A stretch of 64,000 bases of DNA from Acidobacteriota bacterium (lineage in GTDB: Bacteria; Acidobacteriota; Terriglobia; Terriglobales; Acidobacteriaceae): assembly GCA_021778315.1 (NCBI GenBank), contig JAJYCQ010000001.1, positions 62,001 to 126,000 on the forward strand, written 5' to 3'. Each line of letters opens with the position of its first letter. Position 1 is the stretch's first letter. Shown piece by piece: positions 61,705-64,000 of this stretch. The position numbers were made by a program, and so were the translations under genes. A model generated the notes under the pieces. That model saw only the letters and a list, made by a program, of their open reading frames with translations. It was not told the DNA's origin and searched no databases.

Positions 61705-62336
61705 CGCCCGCCCGGGCTCTCTTCGGAGAGCCCCAACTGCTGCAGCGCGAACGCCGTAATCGCCTCCGCGTCCTGCTGCGGAGTGCGCTCCGTCAGGTGA
61801 TCCATCCTCCGCTCATTGCAGCCGCGAATCATATCCAGAATCGCCCAGGCAATCGTGTCGAAGTCCCGCGCCTCCAACTCCCCAGCCGCCGCGCCCTCCT
61901 CCAGAATCCGTAGAAAATGCCCATGCCCGGAGCGCAGCACCTCATTCGTCTGGCGCTTGTGCTGAGCCTCCCTCCCCACCGTCAGCAGCAGCCGATAAAG
62001 ATTCAACTGCTCATGCCAGAACTCCATCCGCACCGCGATCGCAACGGCCAGCCGCTCACGCACCCCGCTCACCATCCGGATCCGTTCCGCCGCAACCTCC
62101 TGCAACTGAGCCACTGCCAGCTGCACCGCGGTCGCATAGATCTCTTCCTTCGAATCGAAGTAGAGATACACCGTCCCCTTGGCAATCTTCGCCGCGTCCG
62201 CGACATCCCCCACGCACGTCGCCGCAAACCCCTTCTTTCCAAACACCTTGATCGCCGCCGCAAGAATCTCCCGCCGCCGCATATCCGTTAGCACCTGTTT
62301 GCGAGTTGGCGTCCGTACTGCGGCAATAGCCTTCAC
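61701..62336 (-). CDS. TetR-family regulator of the adjacent efflux gene
   Basis: Repressor of 211 residues. The DNA-binding part is RREILAAAIKVFGKKGFAAT, then VGDVADAAKIAKGTVYLYFDSKEEIY (about 23-70). The C-terminal ligand domain is helical and variable. It is divergent from an MFS drug-efflux gene with 82 bases between the starts, the standard arrangement in which the efflux substrate or a related compound relieves repression (inference from context). A TCAAAC/GGTTGA-type imperfect dyad lies in the gap. Confidence 0.88.
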   Translation of the reverse strand: MKAIAAVRTPTRKQVLTDMRRREILAAAIKVFGKKGFAATCVGDVADAAKIAKGTVYLYFDSKEEIYATAVQLAVAQLQEVAAERIRMVSGVRERLAVAIAVRMEFWHEQLNLYRLLLTVGREAQHKRQTNEVLRSGHGHFLRILEEGAAAGELEARDFDTIAWAILDMIRGCNERRMDHLTERTPQQDAEAITAFALQQLGLSEESPGGR

Positions 62337-62340
62337 GCAA

Positions 62341-62372
62341 TCAAACTAGCACGTTTTCTAGCGTCTGGTTGA
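62341..62372. promoter_or_regulatory. Candidate TetR operator in the efflux intergenic region
   Basis: An imperfect inverted repeat starts TCAAACTAG and ends CTGGTTGA, enclosing a CTAGC direct repeat (62346-62350 and 62358-62362). Position and size suit a TetR dimer covering both divergent promoters. It is not proven. Confidence 0.4.
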
Positions 62373-62418
62373 ATCCCGCCGAGCCTTTCCCTGATCTAAT
62401 GACCAAGGAGTCATAACT

Positions 62419-64000
62419 ATGACTGGTGGGTCAGTCCTCGAAGAGCCGGAGATCGAAGGTCAAGGCCTCGAGCAAACCCTCGACCGCGCCGAAGCCTCCC
62501 TCGCCTCCAGCGCGCCCGAATTCGAGCCCGGCGAGCCCCTCGCACCACCTCCCACCGCCTCCTACGAAGCCCCCGCGCACCGCGTATTCAACCCCTGGAT
62601 CGTCGCCCTCGTTGTCACCATGGGCACCTTCATGGAGGTCCTCGACACCTCCATCGCCAACGTCGCTCTCCCCCACATCGCCGGCTCGCTCTCCGCCTCG
62701 CAGGACGAGAGCACCTGGGTCCTCACCAGCTACCTCGTCGCCAACGCGATCATCCTTCCCATCAGCGGTTGGATCTCCTCGGTCATCGGCCGCAAGAACT
62801 TCTATCTCATCTCGGTCGTGATGTTCACCGTCTTCTCCGCCCTCTGCGGTCTGGCCCCCACGCTCGGCCTGCTCGTCGTCTTCCGCGTCCTGCAGGGCCT
62901 CGCCGGAGGAGGCCTCCAGCCCTCCGTGCAAGCCATCCTCGCCGACGCCTTCCCCGGCAACAAGCGAGGCATGGCCATGGCCGTCTACACCGTCGCCATC
63001 CTCTGCGCGCCCGTCCTCGGCCCCACCCTCGGCGGCTGGATCACCGACAACTACTCCTGGCGCTGGATCTTCTACATCAACATCCCCGTCGGCGTCGCCT
63101 GCGCCTTCTTCACCCGCATGGTCCTGGTCGATCCCATCGCGCTCACCGCCAAACGCCTCGCCCAAAAGGGCAAAAAGCTCCGCATCGACGGCACCGGCCT
63201 GGCCCTGATCGCCATCGGCCTCGCCTCCCTCGAAATCGTGCTCGACAAGGGCCAGGAGCTCGACTGGCTCGGCTCCACCTTCATCGCCTGGAGCGCCGGA
63301 ATCGCCGTCATCGCCCTCGTCGGAGCCGTCCTCTGGGAGCTCTACGTCAAGGACCCCGTCGTCAACCTCCGCCTCCTCAAGGAGCGCAACTTCCTCATCT
63401 GCTGCACCATCGTGCTCGGCGTCTACACCGCCCTCTACGCCACGACGTTCCTACTTCCGCAGTTCATGCAGCTGCTCATGGGCTACTCCGCCACCGCCGC
63501 CGGAATCGCGGTCTCACCCGCCGGCCTCGTCACCATGATTGAAGTCCCCCTCGTCGGCTGGGCGCTCAGCCGTGGTTTCGACGCCCGCCGCATGATCGCC
63601 GCCGGAATCACCACCATCGCCCTCGGAACCTGGTGGCTCTCGCTCGGCAACCTCGACATGGCCGAGTCCAACCTCATCTGGCCCCGGGTCGTCCAGATCC
63701 TCGGCCTTGGAATGACAACTGTACCGCTCAGTACAATCATGTTCCGCTTCCTCCCCACCGACCAGAGCAGCAATGCTGCCGGAATCTATGCCCTCGTCCG
63801 CAACGAAGGAGGAAGCATCGGCATCGCCATCTCCAGCACCTTCCTCGAGCGAGCCGCCCAGACCCATCAGGCCTATCTCGGAGCCCACATCAACGCCTCC
63901 AACCCCCTCGCCGCCCGGGCCGCCGCCGGCCTGGCCGTTGTCCACGGCTCGGTCGCCTCCAGCGGCTCCGCATCGGACAGCGCCTACGCCGGCCTCGCCC
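62419..64000 (+). CDS. MFS drug exporter, DHA2/EmrB-QacA type (truncated by window edge)
   Basis: Proton-driven efflux pump with, in the full-length family, 14 membrane helices; 527 codons are present. A Glu/Pro-rich cytosolic leader of about 50 residues precedes helix 1 (WIVALVVTMGTFMEVLDTSIANVALP), which includes the DHA2 motif VLDTSIANVALPHI. Further on are RVLQGLAGGGLQPSVQAIL, the antiporter motif C LGPTLGGWITDNYSW, and FYINIPVGVACAFF. AAGGAG precedes the ATG. It pairs with the divergent TetR gene. No HlyD-type adaptor (EmrA) is visible inside the window; it could lie beyond the edge. Confidence 0.92.
   Translation, partial: MTGGSVLEEPEIEGQGLEQTLDRAEASLASSAPEFEPGEPLAPPPTASYEAPAHRVFNPWIVALVVTMGTFMEVLDTSIANVALPHIAGSLSASQDESTWVLTSYLVANAIILPISGWISSVIGRKNFYLISVVMFTVFSALCGLAPTLGLLVVFRVLQGLAGGGLQPSVQAILADAFPGNKRGMAMAVYTVAILCAPVLGPTLGGWITDNYSWRWIFYINIPVGVACAFFTRMVLVDPIALTAKRLAQKGKKLRIDGTGLALIAIGLASLEIVLDKGQELDWLGSTFIAWSAGIAVIALVGAVLWELYVKDPVVNLRLLKERNFLICCTIVLGVYTALYATTFLLPQFMQLLMGYSATAAGIAVSPAGLVTMIEVPLVGWALSRGFDARRMIAAGITTIALGTWWLSLGNLDMAESNLIWPRVVQILGLGMTTVPLSTIMFRFLPTDQSSNAAGIYALVRNEGGSIGIAISSTFLERAAQTHQAYLGAHINASNPLAARAAAGLAVVHGSVASSGSASDSAYAGLA

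Overview
The window is 64 kb of high-GC (about 60%) bacterial chromosome. The organism is most likely an acidobacterium of the Acidobacteriaceae (the Terriglobus/Granulicella/Edaphobacter group). This is inference, based on the very large secreted FG-GAP and choice-of-anchor-D proteins with a membrane-basic-membrane C-terminus, the many secreted S9/S10/DUF885 peptidases, the short intergenic repeat words, and the overall protein style. No rRNA, tRNA, CRISPR array, transposase or phage gene was found. Many starts were moved downstream of the longest open frame, using ribosome-binding sites, overlaps with neighbours or family alignment.

Layout. 1-6.2 kb: start of gyrA, a repeat-filled spacer, an Old Yellow Enzyme reductase, two miniature proteins, a membrane PAS-GGDEF cyclase and a PHP phosphoesterase. 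6.3-13.8 kb: a 14-repeat FG-GAP protein, then three glycosylation genes (GT2, DPM1-GtrA, GT-C). 13.9-25.3 kb: an esterase, rpoD, a mini membrane protein, GNAT, class II photolyase, a secreted protein, a hydrolase, an RlmI-like methyltransferase, an SDR/TetR divergent pair and a UPF0303 protein. 25.4-31.7 kb: a Tat-exported unknown, a YegD-type Hsp70, malic enzyme carrying an in-frame palindromic insert, a CsbD-like protein and a BaiN-type flavoprotein. 31.8-41.3 kb: a 1520-residue surface protein, a nucleotide-sugar epimerase/dehydrogenase operon, a CPBP protease, a carboxypeptidase-regulatory-like protein and an aldo/keto reductase. 41.5-45.3 kb: a small membrane protein, then hslV, a foreign-looking gene and hslU. 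45.3-51.2 kb: a GT39/GT2 operon, transaldolase, a His-rich mini protein and glycogen synthase. 51.4-64 kb: a run of exported peptidases (DUF885, S9, S10, S9A) around an NHL-type lipoprotein, then a TetR/EmrB-type efflux pair cut by the window edge.

The most interesting locus is hslV-X-hslU. The normally adjacent protease genes hslV and hslU are separated, with 7-8 nt junctions, by an AT-richer gene. It encodes a TIR/nucleoside-deoxyribosyltransferase-like domain with a candidate catalytic Glu, followed by a winged helix. This could be an NAD- or nucleotide-sensing or NAD-cleaving module coupled to the HslUV protease, possibly for stress or phage defence (inference). Other points of note are a C-terminal module shared by two unrelated giant surface proteins, a REP-like palindrome translated inside malic enzyme, and convergent gene junctions built from short repeated words.
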